Source: JANRIC01 sp033765345 (GTDB lineage: Bacteria; Bacteroidota; Bacteroidia; Cytophagales; Microscillaceae). Taken from it: a stretch of 64,000 nt of DNA. The first letter of the stretch is position 1; each line of letters starts with the position of its first letter. Shown one piece after another: positions 17,101 to 25,708 of this stretch. The notes beneath the pieces were generated by a model. That model was not told the DNA's origin. It saw nothing but the letters and a program-made list of their open reading frames with translations, and searched no databases. The stretch lies in the NCBI GenBank assembly GCA_033765345.1, contig JANRIC010000004.1:1-64000 (forward strand), read 5' to 3'. A program made the position numbers and the translations under genes.

Positions 17101-18418
17101 ACAAATGCTGGCAGAAGAAATTAATCCTGAAATACTCAGCAACGAAATCAATAACATCGAAAAAACCCTCAGCGAGCGTTCGGATATCTTTGCCAACAAT
17201 GTCCGTAATGAATTGCCTTCCTGGAAAGACGTTCGTAAGACACTCAAAGACGGTGAATCTGCCATAGAGATCATCCGCTACCGACAATATGAGGATGGTT
17301 TTACCAACAAGGTCAAATATGCCGCCCTCATCGTCAATAAAGACACGCGTAAAAATCCCAAATTGGTCGTATTGGAAGACGGTGCAGAGTTGGAAGATAA
17401 ATTCCTTCGTTATTATCGAAATATGGTGCGTTTTCAGAAAAACGACCAATATTCCTATAAAAAATACTGGCAACCCATTGAAGAAGCTCTGGGAGAAGAA
17501 AAAAACGTGGTATTTTTATCCCCTGACGGCGTGTACAATCAGTTGAATATCGAGTCTTTTTTGATTGAAAAAGGAAACTATGTCATTGACCAAACCAATA
17601 TTCGCCTGGTAAGTAATACCAAAGATTTAATGGCACATCGCCTCGATAAATCTGCAACAAGCCTTAAACCTCATGAAAAAATCGCTTTCTTTTTTGGAAA
17701 TCCAAAATTTTATACCTCACAAAGAACTGAAACAGAGGCTCTTGGCAATAAAGAAAGAGGTACCGGCGAATATGTCAGCCAACTTCCAGGTACTGAAGTA
17801 GAAATTAGTCTGATCAGTGAAATGCTTCGTAATCGCAATTGGAACGTAAACGTATTTAAGGATAGTGAAGCTGCCGAAAATGCCCTAAAAGGTACTAATT
17901 CACCCACTATCCTTCATATTGCTACCCACGGTTTTTTTCATACCAATACCCAAAATGAGAATATCAGCACTGAAAATAATCTGAAAGCCCTACAAAATGA
18001 TCCGCTCAGACGCTCAGGGCTGCTGGCCAGAGGCGCAGGCGATCTTCTTGCTAAAGAAACCCAAAATTTCGACCGTGAAGAAGGGATCCTTACTGCCAAC
18101 GAAGCCATGAGTATGAATTTGGATCATACCGACTTGGTTATCCTTTCGGCCTGTGAAACAGGGCTGGGCGAAGTAGCCATCGGAGAAGGTGTATATGGCT
18201 TACAAAGAGCTTTTTTGGTAGCAGGAGCCGATGCCCTCATTATGAGCTTATTCAAAGTAAATGATGAAGCAACACAAAAACTGATGACCAAATTTTATGA
18301 AAAATGGCTCGAGACCGGTGACCGTAGAAAGGCTTTCTTGGATGCCCAGAAAATTATCCGAGAAGAATACCCACATCCAACTTATTGGGGTGTATTTAAT
18401 ATGATTGGGGTGGATTAA
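14168..18418 (+). CDS. Exported TPR-CHAT protease-like protein
   Basis: A 1416-residue protein. An N-terminal signal peptide (about 8-31, ending THAQ) directs it out of the cytoplasm. Residues about 35-900 are tetratricopeptide-type helical repeats with phrases such as YEEARKLL, YAETEEIL and YAHAAKLLDQA. A coiled segment links to the C-terminal CHAT domain (about 1090-1416), a caspase-like fold. The catalytic pair is His1254 in IATHGFF and Cys1329 in LSACETGLGE. CHAT-TPR proteins elsewhere are proteases controlled by their repeats, for example the partner of the gRAMP CRISPR effector. Here there is no CRISPR component and the signal peptide argues for an envelope or surface role. Its partner and substrate are not evident. 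Confidence 0.88.
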   Translation: MSIKHKKAIFITSILLGLVIFYQQPTHAQISWANMFVKYDKQVYKGKYAQTIAKKNKKIPKLIQKKFGGKEAYMIWADIYEADLWEALAQYGAMNQKIESILPRLESIKDNDLESYTVGVCKLADIYLEMSRFSETEIMLKELKSVWETRATPDEVLLAEIDLRLITAQVFIGKLNESLAKLPDLQERWQKLSTMKTSLLGQLSSADIAYRNAQYARTLTLGAQLFSEKGAYSKADSVFRLHENTVARLAGANPLNARHIIAKADNAFANEDYQNAEKYYENALSKLKSTQKEFMLAQSKAILTYIYRDKEAQVNKAFTQWPKLTKVFSKNENYYDILGSYIDSEQAFKAGNIDNAKEILKNILAKPAEVLPQYHPLKLAIYEEFYGLNTLGEKPDFVEAKKNIESLMEISKALMGESSLSQMYYQVKMGDYYLQYSTDFDKAKKIFETEPYKPLFEERVASHRQQVNLNNAVANYYDVVDRYQDALDLMSKSAEAIKNKYGDKSLEYGLQLIKVADFSIKVGKYREAEANMSIALPIIRKEARKRSIEYADALSTMAKIYGIFGMYEEARKLLNTSDRIYKKLDVTDFTKRSNQIEELAFLYIRLGEYAETEEILNILLEDKTKKYGADNRQLIQPLNQLGLLYLIKGDYAHAAKLLDQAESISRKIYGDQSIRTASTFAIQAEYYTTIGDYERADEYNQHVIDIQKKQLGENHVELGQSFIKQALIKFYEDPKNAPESESYLEKAKQIMASNFDTSHPLYAEVLKNTALIYIETQRYQEAFQLLNQANAIWLEKLGERNLNSAYVYSLMGDVYVHLKKFDEARLNYEKAESIYKKLLSKNHPDYVQTESKMGRMYFISADYKEANRVLESTTASYLNYIKTYFPSLSEREKAKFWNKIQSDFEFFNTLAIKQAEERPELIEKMYDFRLATKAILLSSSIRMRQSILNGTDEELKNIFQEWTRKKEELTALLSMSEEQMLAEEINPEILSNEINNIEKTLSERSDIFANNVRNELPSWKDVRKTLKDGESAIEIIRYRQYEDGFTNKVKYAALIVNKDTRKNPKLVVLEDGAELEDKFLRYYRNMVRFQKNDQYSYKKYWQPIEEALGEEKNVVFLSPDGVYNQLNIESFLIEKGNYVIDQTNIRLVSNTKDLMAHRLDKSATSLKPHEKIAFFFGNPKFYTSQRTETEALGNKERGTGEYVSQLPGTEVEISLISEMLRNRNWNVNVFKDSEAAENALKGTNSPTILHIATHGFFHTNTQNENISTENNLKALQNDPLRRSGLLARGAGDLLAKETQNFDREEGILTANEAMSMNLDHTDLVILSACETGLGEVAIGEGVYGLQRAFLVAGADALIMSLFKVNDEATQKLMTKFYEKWLETGDRRKAFLDAQKIIREEYPHPTYWGVFNMIGVD

Positions 18419-18518
18419 CCCCTTTCTTTTTCTAAAAACGGATACATCTTGAAGCACTTTATTTTCGTATAGTCGAAGTAAAGACTTTTTCTAATATACC
18501 ATCAAATTTTCTTAATTT

Positions 18519-21500
18519 ATGCTCGAAAATTACCTTCCAAAATATCAACATATACCTAATATTTTCAGGATTTTTATAATTATATCCCTGATTTTTAGCC
18601 AATTATCAATCGGTAAAGCACTTCCCCCAGGAACTTATGATGTAAACACAGCTTCGGAACTTATTTCGGCTATCAATAATGCCAACAACGATAGAATGAA
18701 TAGTGTCATCAACCTGAATTTTGGCTCCTACGATTTCTTTGCAGATATTGGAGATGCCCGTGCATTCGATGGTCTGGCACTTCCAGTCATTGAGTCAGAC
18801 AATGGAAGTACGCTTACCATCAATGGCAATTTTCAAGAATTGCGTGTGCCTTCTGCACAGTTAAGAGTTTTTTATGTGGCAATTGGTGCGTCTTTAACCA
18901 TTAATCAATTGACCATTACAGGCGGATATCCCCAACCCGGTGCAGGCGGAGGAGCTATCTACAATGAAGGAAATATTACCTTAAATATGTGTAAATTCAT
19001 TAATAATAGCACAGAAGACTCCAATGGAGGTGCTATCTCCAATGAAGGAGGTACGGTCAAAATAGACCAGTGTTACTTTTATCAAAATCTTGCCGACGGA
19101 CTTGGCACAGTTAGAGGAGCTGGAGTATACCAAAGAACAGGAACACTAAACATTACAAACAGTACTTTTGAAGAAAATAATGCTGGTGAGGGAGCAGGTG
19201 TATTTATAGAAAATGGAACCGCCGTAATCACCAACTGTACTTTTTATAATAATGATAATGGAGGCATTGATGCTGAACTAGGGAATGTACGTCTGACTAA
19301 TTGTACAATTGCCTTCAGTTCAGAAAGTTCAGGTATCTCAAATAATGGTGCCACATTCAGTTTAAAAAACACCATTGTAGCCAACAATCTTCTCGATGCC
19401 TCAGGCACTTTCCTGGATTTAGGTCACAATATTATCAGTAACACCTTCGGCAGTAGCAGTTTTAATCATGTAACTTCGCTGCCCAATGTAGACCCATTAC
19501 TGGAGTCATATTTTAACGATGGTGGCAGTACTTCTGTAATCACACTCAATAGCAACAGTGAAGCCATTAATAATGGAGCCAATGAAGCAGATGTACCTAA
19601 AACAGATCAAAGAGGATATTTAAGAGATAACCAGCCCGATATAGGAGCTTATGAATTCCAAGCGGGAATACCAGTTAATTTTATTTATTCTTCTTTTGTG
19701 ACACAAACCGGCTTTAGAATAGAATGGCAACCTTCCTCTTTTGTAGATAATTACCGCATAGATGTATCCACCTCTTCTGATTTTGCAGCAGGTTCTTTTG
19801 TAGCTGGCTTTCAGAATTTACAAATCAATGCTAATACAAATACAGTAAATGTCAATGGGCTATCCGACGGCACAAAATATTTTTTCAGGGTAAAAATTCA
19901 AAAAGGAAGTAATATATCGGAAAATGACATCATTGATTCTATTAGAACGCTTACGAGCCTTATTCCTTCTCCTGCTGCGAATCCAGTCCTTGCTAATAGT
20001 ATTGGTTTTAATAGTTTTCAGGCATCCTGGAAACCTGTTCCGGGAGCCCAAGGATATCTTGTAGATGTATCTACAGGACCTAATTTTACTTCAACAGAAA
20101 TTTTTAGCGAATATTTTGACTTTCCCGTGAGCAGTACAGCTACAACGCTCAGTGTCACAGGGCTTAACCCCGGCACCACCTACTTTTATAGAGTACGTGC
20201 TGTTATTCTCGACAGGGTATCGCTTTCTTCCAATGTAATCAGTGTCACTACCTTAGACTCTCCTCCTGCTGCACCAACTAATTTGCAGGCAGTAGCCTCT
20301 GGTGAGAATAGCATCACACTTTCTTGGATAGATAACTCCAATAATGAAAGCTCCTTTGAGATTGAACGTTCTAGAGATGACATCAATTTTGAGTTAATTA
20401 ATATCGTAGATGCCAATGTCACTGTTTACACGGATGATTTTCTGGACAAATCAATAAATTATTATTATCGAGTCAGAGCTGTCAATAGTGCCGGAAATTC
20501 AGCCTATACTCCCTCTGTAAGCATAACTACACTAAGTACCCCACTCAGACCAACTCAGTTGGAAGCTTTTGCAGCCTCCTCCAATTCAATTTATCTCTTT
20601 TGGGTGGATAATTCTACGAATGAATCCTTATTTCAAATTGAAAGAACACTTGACCCAGCTCAAGGTTTTGTTGTCATCGCCAATGTACCTGCCGATTCTA
20701 CATTTTTTATTGACAATGCCCCAGTCGCTAATCGAGTCAATTTCTACAGGGTACGTGCCCTGAGTAATACCCAGGGAAATTCGGATTACAGCAATATTGC
20801 CGGGGCAAGAGCTGCCGACATACCTTCTGAACCAACAAATCTGGTAGCCAGTACCTTATCTTCCAGCCAAATTGCTCTGAACTGGACAGATAATGCCGAC
20901 AATGAGCTAGGATATAGGATTGAGGTCGCCAATATTGTACAAACTGGCGGTTTTTTTGCAGAGATTGCGCAAGTCGGACCGGATGTTACCACTTACATCG
21001 ATTCAAATTTAATTGGCAATCAATTATATACCTATCGTGTAATCGCTTACAATGATGAAGGTATTTCGCTGTTCTCGAATGAAGCACAAGCTGTGACTCT
21101 TGTAATAGATGACTTCTCAACTCCCAATACACCTTCTGATCTTGAAGCCGAACCTGTGACCGATAGCGAAATCCTCCTCCGATGGAGCGATAATTCTGCT
21201 GATGAAAATATCTTTATCATCCTACGCTCTGAACAAGCCAACACTGGTTTTGTACCCATTGCCGAGGTCGTGGCTGGTACTACCCGCTATCAGGATGTAG
21301 GATTGACTGCGGGCGTGATTTATTATTATTATGTGCAAGCTTCCAATGCTGCAGGAGAGTCTGATTTGAGTAACCGTGCTTTTGCTATACCTGAATGTAA
21401 TCTTACAATCGCTGTAAGTATTGATGAAGAGAATCTCATCTCAAGAATTTGTGATGATAAAGGTGCTTTCCTGCTTGCTAATACCAATTCTGTTGAAGCT

Positions 21501-22136
21501 ACCTATCAGTGGTATCGAAATGACAAGCCCATTCCCAATGCCAATTTGAATATCTATCAGGCTATTGAAAACGGGGAGTATAATTGTAGAATCACCTCAG
21601 GGTTTACCTGTGACAAACAAGCTTCCAACCCCGTTGTTGTTATCCTTGAAGAATTATTTACCATCAATCTGATTTTCGAGGAAGGGGCTTTATTTGCTTC
21701 GGTTGTAGGTGCTCAAACCTATCAATGGTATTATGACTTCGAGCCTATCTCTGGTGCAAATGGCGACTTTTTTCGACCGAATCAAGAAGGTTCATATTAT
21801 GTAGAAGTAACTTTAGACGGTTGTACGGCTACTTCGGAGCTTTTTTTCTACCAAATTACTGGTACAGAAAGTCAGAATTTATCTGGTCAAATGAAACTCT
21901 ATCCAGTACCTAGCCCGGACATCATAAATCTTTCATTGGAATCTAACCTGATCGGTGGGGTTTATGAAATCAATGTCTATGATACCAAAGGCCAGAAGTA
22001 TTCCCTTGATAATGGTTTCTTAACCCAAAATAAATTAGATAAAAAGCTCAATTTAAGTCATCTGCCTTCTGGAATTTATGTGCTGGAGTTTAAAGGCGAG
22101 CAGGCTACCGGACGTAGAAAAGTGATCAAATATTAG
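18519..22136 (+). CDS. Giant secreted beta-helix/fibronectin protein with T9SS sorting domain
   Basis: A 1205-residue surface or secreted protein. After an N-terminal hydrophobic signal (about 14-34), residues 40-395 form a right-handed parallel beta-helix of the choice-of-anchor Q type: repeats such as GGAIYNEGNITLNMCKF, and a closing DQRGYLRDNQPDIGAYEF region. About six fibronectin type III modules follow (about 400-970), recognised by TYFYRVRA, YYYRVRAVNSAGNS and YTYRVIAYN end motifs. Two Ig-like stretches with YQWYRND and YQWYYDF come next. The last 80 residues are a type IX sorting domain (KLYPVPSPDIINLSLE to a GIYVLEFKGEQATGRRKVIKY-type end). Likely an adhesin or matrix protein. Confidence 0.88.
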   Translation: MLENYLPKYQHIPNIFRIFIIISLIFSQLSIGKALPPGTYDVNTASELISAINNANNDRMNSVINLNFGSYDFFADIGDARAFDGLALPVIESDNGSTLTINGNFQELRVPSAQLRVFYVAIGASLTINQLTITGGYPQPGAGGGAIYNEGNITLNMCKFINNSTEDSNGGAISNEGGTVKIDQCYFYQNLADGLGTVRGAGVYQRTGTLNITNSTFEENNAGEGAGVFIENGTAVITNCTFYNNDNGGIDAELGNVRLTNCTIAFSSESSGISNNGATFSLKNTIVANNLLDASGTFLDLGHNIISNTFGSSSFNHVTSLPNVDPLLESYFNDGGSTSVITLNSNSEAINNGANEADVPKTDQRGYLRDNQPDIGAYEFQAGIPVNFIYSSFVTQTGFRIEWQPSSFVDNYRIDVSTSSDFAAGSFVAGFQNLQINANTNTVNVNGLSDGTKYFFRVKIQKGSNISENDIIDSIRTLTSLIPSPAANPVLANSIGFNSFQASWKPVPGAQGYLVDVSTGPNFTSTEIFSEYFDFPVSSTATTLSVTGLNPGTTYFYRVRAVILDRVSLSSNVISVTTLDSPPAAPTNLQAVASGENSITLSWIDNSNNESSFEIERSRDDINFELINIVDANVTVYTDDFLDKSINYYYRVRAVNSAGNSAYTPSVSITTLSTPLRPTQLEAFAASSNSIYLFWVDNSTNESLFQIERTLDPAQGFVVIANVPADSTFFIDNAPVANRVNFYRVRALSNTQGNSDYSNIAGARAADIPSEPTNLVASTLSSSQIALNWTDNADNELGYRIEVANIVQTGGFFAEIAQVGPDVTTYIDSNLIGNQLYTYRVIAYNDEGISLFSNEAQAVTLVIDDFSTPNTPSDLEAEPVTDSEILLRWSDNSADENIFIILRSEQANTGFVPIAEVVAGTTRYQDVGLTAGVIYYYYVQASNAAGESDLSNRAFAIPECNLTIAVSIDEENLISRICDDKGAFLLANTNSVEATYQWYRNDKPIPNANLNIYQAIENGEYNCRITSGFTCDKQASNPVVVILEELFTINLIFEEGALFASVVGAQTYQWYYDFEPISGANGDFFRPNQEGSYYVEVTLDGCTATSELFFYQITGTESQNLSGQMKLYPVPSPDIINLSLESNLIGGVYEINVYDTKGQKYSLDNGFLTQNKLDKKLNLSHLPSGIYVLEFKGEQATGRRKVIKY

Positions 22137-22267
22137 CGTTTGTTGTCCTTTTTATAGAATCCCTCAGTCTTGTGTTCATAGCCGCCCTCATATAACTTAT
22201 CCTCAGGGTTATGGTCTTTGGCAGAAGATAGAGGGATTTCTTTTATTGGGATTCTTGGATTTAACTA

Positions 22268-22660
22268 TCAATTCTGTGCTAGAAATATCCACATTTTGGG
22301 TAAAAAAATAAGTAGACCGACCAAAGATGCACTGATTGCAGCCAATAAAACTGCCCCTGAAGCAATATCTTTCACCAAACCGGCCTTAGGGTGTAGCTGG
22401 GGAGAAAGCCAGTCTACAAACTCTTCAATGGCTGTGTTGAATGTCTCAGCAGCCAGTACCAATCCCATAGCCAATACCAATACAGCCCATTCCAAAGCAC
22501 TGATATTAAAAAAAAAACCAAAAAAGATTACCCAAAAACTGATAAACAGATGAATCCAGGCATTGTGCTGGGTCTTTAGGCAATGCATCACGCCACGATA
22601 GGCATATACAAAACTTTGAGCGCGTGCCCGAATAGTGAATTTTTTTCTGTCGTTAGTCAT
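22268..22660 (-). CDS. dgkA: Diacylglycerol/undecaprenol kinase family protein
   Basis: A 130-residue integral membrane kinase with three membrane helices. Family signatures are the N-terminal ARAQSFVYAYRGV helix and AETFNTAIEEFVDWLSP (about 85-101), which carries the catalytic and metal-binding glutamates. Proteins of this type recycle undecaprenol or diacylglycerol by ATP-dependent phosphorylation. Length and order match the DgkA/UdpK family. It converges on the giant T9SS gene and is divergent from rpsU. After its TGA stop and an adjacent in-frame TAG, the same frame stays open for a further 43 codons down to 22133 with no start codon; this is noted as a finding and not annotated as coding. 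Confidence 0.88.
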   Translation of the reverse strand: MTNDRKKFTIRARAQSFVYAYRGVMHCLKTQHNAWIHLFISFWVIFFGFFFNISALEWAVLVLAMGLVLAAETFNTAIEEFVDWLSPQLHPKAGLVKDIASGAVLLAAISASLVGLLIFLPKMWIFLAQN

Positions 22661-22836
22661 GCTATAAAATTAAAAAATATGTGTTTATACTCCATAATAA
22701 ACAAAAAATTACAACATTTATTTTAGCACTACAACCCGCCAAAAAGTTGAAAAAAAAATGAAATGGCTTGAATTTCAAAATTCAAATCACCTAATACCTT
22801 CCACCATTAAATTTCAAACCCGAGATAAACAAAAAA

Positions 22837-22868
22837 TTTGATGAAATAAAAATTATGCTTTACCTTTG
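22837..22868 (+). promoter_or_regulatory. Bacteroidota-type promoter for rpsU
   Basis: TTTG (22837-22840), a 20-bp spacer, then TACCTTTG (22861-22868). This matches the Bacteroidota sigma-A consensus TTTG-N19-21-TAnnTTTG exactly. Transcription would start near 22875, leaving an untranslated leader of about 77 nt before rpsU at 22952. Confidence 0.8.
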
Positions 22869-22951
22869 CGTTCCCTAATAAAATTTTGAAAATTAAACTG
22901 TGTTTTCATCGAATAATCATATTTAAACTTAAAATTAACAAAGAATAATAT

Positions 22952-23146
22952 ATGATCATCATTAATGTGAAAGATAATGAATCTATAGACAAAGCTCTGA
23001 AAAGATTCAAGAAAAAATTTGAAAAAACTGGTGTACTCAAACAATTGCGCGACCGAAGCCAATTTGAAAAAAGATCCGTCAAAAGACGAAACCAAATGAT
23101 CCGCGCCGCCTATCGCCAAAAAATGCGCGATCAAGAAAATGTATAA
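22952..23146 (+). CDS. rpsU: Small ribosomal subunit protein bS21
   Basis: A 64-residue basic protein with the bS21 sequence pattern: MIIINVKDNESIDKALKRF at the start, then KKKFEKTGVL, LRDRSQFEKRSVKRR and a basic tail. bS21 sits at the platform of the 30S subunit and helps initiation. It heads the rpsU - tyrosine recombinase - hpf series common in Bacteroidota, with a consensus promoter upstream and a perfect stem-loop after it. Confidence 0.95.
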   Translation: MIIINVKDNESIDKALKRFKKKFEKTGVLKQLRDRSQFEKRSVKRRNQMIRAAYRQKMRDQENV

Positions 23147-23182
23147 ATCCTTTGGATATTAAAAAATTTATGTTATATTGGT

Positions 23183-23208
23183 GTTAAGAAAAAATGGTTT
23201 TTCTTAAC
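23183..23208 (+). terminator. Stem-loop between rpsU and xerC
   Basis: A perfect 11-bp hairpin, GTTAAGAAAAA paired with TTTTTCTTAAC around an ATGG loop. The ATG in the loop (23194) is in frame with the recombinase but is unlikely to be its start, since it is buried in this structure. The right arm's T-run gives it a terminator or attenuator look. It may set the ratio of rpsU to downstream expression. Confidence 0.6.
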
Positions 23209-23223
23209 ACTGATATAAAGCTT

Positions 23224-24108
23224 ATGGTTAAGTCATTCATCAGTTATATTTTCTACGAAAAACGATATAGTCCAACCACTATATCATCCTACAAAAATGA
23301 CTTGATACAATTCCAGGCTTTTCTGTCTGAGTGTTATGCCCTAGAAAACCCCGAAAAGGCAGATTTTAATATGATTCGTGCCTGGCTCGTGCAGCTTACC
23401 GAGCAAGACTACAATCCCCGATCTATCAATCGAAAAATTGCTACCTTAAAGTCTTATTTCAAATTCCTGGTTAAAAAAGGAGTCCTAGAAATAAATCCGA
23501 CACTCCGTGTCAAAACACTCAAAACCGCCCGCAAATCTCCTACTTTTGTCGAGGAAGATAAACTCTTGCAAGTACTCAATCAAGTGCAGTTTGAGGATAA
23601 TTTTCAGGATTTACGCAGCCAATTGATTCTTGAGATTCTTTACGGTACTGGTATCCGACTGGCCGAGTTGATGGATTTGCGTTGGCCAGCCATAGACTTC
23701 GCCAACAAACTCGTCAAAATCAGTGGAAAAGGCAATAAAGAAAGGCTTATCCCCGTGCATGACACTTTATTAAACCTCATCAAAAAATATGAACTCATCA
23801 AAAGACATCATTTTGAAGGTAAACTCAAGCACGATTACCTCATCGTGTCAGATTCCGGCGGCTTGAGCTACCCAATGCTTGTCTACAAAACCGTCAAGAA
23901 ATATCTCAGTTTGGTAACAACTCAAGATAAAAAAAGTCCACATGTATTGAGACATTCCTTTGCCACGCATCTGCTCAACAAAGGTGCCGATCTCAATGCC
24001 ATTAAAGAACTTTTGGGGCACTCGAGCCTGAATGCCACACAGGTGTACACCCATAACTCACTCAAAAAGTTAAAGGATGTATTTGACCAGGCACACCCCA
24101 AAGCTTAG
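23224..24108 (+). CDS. xerC: Tyrosine recombinase XerC-like
   Basis: A site-specific recombinase of the phage-integrase fold, used with XerD to resolve chromosome dimers at dif. An N-terminal SAM-like core-binding domain (about 1-85) precedes the catalytic domain with the R-H-R-Y residues: R in GTGIRLAELMDL, H and R in HVLRHSFATHLL, a second H in LLGHSSL, and the nucleophile Y in QVYTHNSLKKL. I place the start at 23224 (MVKSFISYIFYEKRYS), since the upstream in-frame ATG lies in a hairpin loop and the ten extra residues have no family counterpart. Linkage to rpsU and hpf marks it as a housekeeping gene and not an integrase of a mobile element. Confidence 0.88.
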   Translation: MVKSFISYIFYEKRYSPTTISSYKNDLIQFQAFLSECYALENPEKADFNMIRAWLVQLTEQDYNPRSINRKIATLKSYFKFLVKKGVLEINPTLRVKTLKTARKSPTFVEEDKLLQVLNQVQFEDNFQDLRSQLILEILYGTGIRLAELMDLRWPAIDFANKLVKISGKGNKERLIPVHDTLLNLIKKYELIKRHHFEGKLKHDYLIVSDSGGLSYPMLVYKTVKKYLSLVTTQDKKSPHVLRHSFATHLLNKGADLNAIKELLGHSSLNATQVYTHNSLKKLKDVFDQAHPKA

Positions 24109-24137
24109 TTTATTTATTCACTTAAACATTAAACACT

Positions 24138-24440
24138 ATGAGACTTCAGATTCATTCCATTCACTTTGATGCAGATATCAAGCTGATTGAATTTATCCAA
24201 AAAAAGAGCGATAAGCTTGAAACCTACTTTGACCAGATACTAAATGGAGAGGTTTTTCTTCGTTTAGACAAAGGAGAACATAGTCGTGCCAATAAGGTTG
24301 TTGAAATCAAATTGAATATTCCTGGGGCAACTTTATTTTCAAAACAACAAAACACTTCTTTTGAAGCCGCTACCGATCAAGCCGTAGAAGGTCTCAGACG
24401 CCAGATCAAAAAACATAAAGAGAAATTACTACAGAAATAA
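24138..24440 (+). CDS. hpf: Ribosome hibernation-promoting factor, short form
   Basis: A 100-residue protein of the HPF/RaiA family, which binds the 30S decoding channel and silences or stores ribosomes in stationary phase. The family pattern is visible: LQIHSIHFDADIKLIEFI at the start, then FLRLDKGEHSRANKVVEI, and the C-terminal EAATDQAVEGLRRQIKKHKEK helix split across the end. No long C-terminal dimerisation domain is present, so it is the short form. It follows xerC by 29 bp and is probably cotranscribed with it. Confidence 0.92.
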   Translation: MRLQIHSIHFDADIKLIEFIQKKSDKLETYFDQILNGEVFLRLDKGEHSRANKVVEIKLNIPGATLFSKQQNTSFEAATDQAVEGLRRQIKKHKEKLLQK

Positions 24441-24452
24441 ATCCATAAAAGC

Positions 24453-24485
24453 TTGTAGAAACGTTGCTGGGCAACGTTTCTACAA
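24453..24485. terminator. Bidirectional intrinsic terminator
   Basis: A perfect 15-bp stem, TTGTAGAAACGTTGC and its complement, around a TGG loop, followed by ATTTT. It lies between the convergent ends of hpf and the PLP-enzyme gene, so it can serve both. Confidence 0.8.
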
Positions 24486-24503
24486 ATTTTCCTCACCCTA
24501 CAC

Positions 24504-25670
24504 TCATCCCTCCAATACCCTCAAAGCCGCCTCCAAATCCTCAATCAATACCGCCGCATCTTCCTGCCCAATACTCACTCGGATCATATTCCAGGGTAAA
24601 TCCGGGCTTTTATAAATTTCGGAGGCATACAAGGTACAAGCCGGAAAAATCAGCGATTCATAACTCCCCCAAGAAACCGCCAACAAGAATCTTTTGAGGT
24701 GATTACAAAAAGCCTCAACCTGCTCTATCGTATCGGCCTTAACCTGAATGCTAAACATGCCACTGCCTTTTTTCATCTGCTTGAGTGCCAGATCGTATTG
24801 TGGATGGCTGGGTGAATGCGGATAGTAGACTTGCTCAATCTTAGGATGATTCTCAAGGAACTCTACTACTTTGGCAGTAGTCTGACTGACACGCTCCATA
24901 CGAATGGGCAAAGTACGCAAACCTCTGAGCAAAAGCCAGGAATTAAACGGCGAGCTGATCCCGCCCAAAGTCATATATTCTGAGGCAAATAGCTTACGAA
25001 TCATTTCTTTAGAACCACAAACCACACCTGCCACAGCATCGCTATGCCCAGCAATGTATTTGGTAGCCGAATGCACGGTCATATCTACACCCATCGCAAT
25101 CGGATTTTGATAAAGCGGTGTGGCATAGCTATTATCCATAATAGTAACCAAATGATGTTTTTTAGCTATTGCCACCACAGCCTCCATGTCCTGCATTTCA
25201 AATGTCCAGGAATTGGGGCTTTCCAAGTAAATCAATTTGGTATTGGGCTGAATAGCAGCTTCAAAATTTTGCGGGTCAGTGCCGTCTACCATCGTGGCAT
25301 GGATACCAAAACGAGGTAGGAAAACTGTCATCAGTTTATTCGTCCAGCTATAAGGTTTTTTGACACAGACAATATGATCCCCTGCCTGTACTTGAAGCAT
25401 CACCGCAGAAGCAATGGCTGCACTTCCGCTGGCAAAAATTAGGGCATCTTCAGCTTGCTCCAGGGCAGCAATTTTTTTGCGAAGAATGTCCGTAGTAGGG
25501 TTATTGCCACGGGTGTAAAAAGGCCTTTCAGCCTCTTCTTTGAGCAAACGACGCATTTCAGCGACATTCTTAGAGCTGAAAATCACCGTTTGGAAAATGG
25601 GGGGAGCGACGGAATCTAGGTAGTTTTCGCGTTCTTCTCCCAAACTATTGATAATATATGCAATGTCCAT
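24504..25670 (-). CDS. Cys/Met metabolism PLP-dependent enzyme (cystathionine gamma-synthase/lyase family)
   Basis: A fold-type I PLP enzyme that handles trans-sulfuration substrates such as cystathionine. Counted from the earlier ATG at 25688, the PLP lysine is K210 in VHSATKYIAGHSD. ALIFASGSAA (near 82-91) binds the cofactor phosphate, and FYTRGNNPTTDILRKKIAALE is the typical N-terminal active-site segment. I favour the ATG at 25670 (MDIAYIINSLGEE) because family members start there. Family members split into gamma-synthases, gamma-lyases, beta-lyases and methionine lyases; the sequence alone does not settle which. It is divergent from the short-chain dehydrogenase gene across a 9-bp repeat array. 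Confidence 0.85.
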   Translation of the reverse strand: MDIAYIINSLGEERENYLDSVAPPIFQTVIFSSKNVAEMRRLLKEEAERPFYTRGNNPTTDILRKKIAALEQAEDALIFASGSAAIASAVMLQVQAGDHIVCVKKPYSWTNKLMTVFLPRFGIHATMVDGTDPQNFEAAIQPNTKLIYLESPNSWTFEMQDMEAVVAIAKKHHLVTIMDNSYATPLYQNPIAMGVDMTVHSATKYIAGHSDAVAGVVCGSKEMIRKLFASEYMTLGGISSPFNSWLLLRGLRTLPIRMERVSQTTAKVVEFLENHPKIEQVYYPHSPSHPQYDLALKQMKKGSGMFSIQVKADTIEQVEAFCNHLKRFLLAVSWGSYESLIFPACTLYASEIYKSPDLPWNMIRVSIGQEDAAVLIEDLEAALRVLEG

Positions 25671-25708
25671 AAACGGAAAATTACACAATATTTTAGCGAG
25701 TGCAAATA

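Noticed and set aside
16895..17473. Long antisense frame within the CHAT gene
   Set aside because: Antisense of a well-supported coding region; no signal of its own.
23224..24108. Phage or island integrase
   Set aside because: Its place between rpsU and hpf and its close match to XerC mark it as the chromosomal recombinase.
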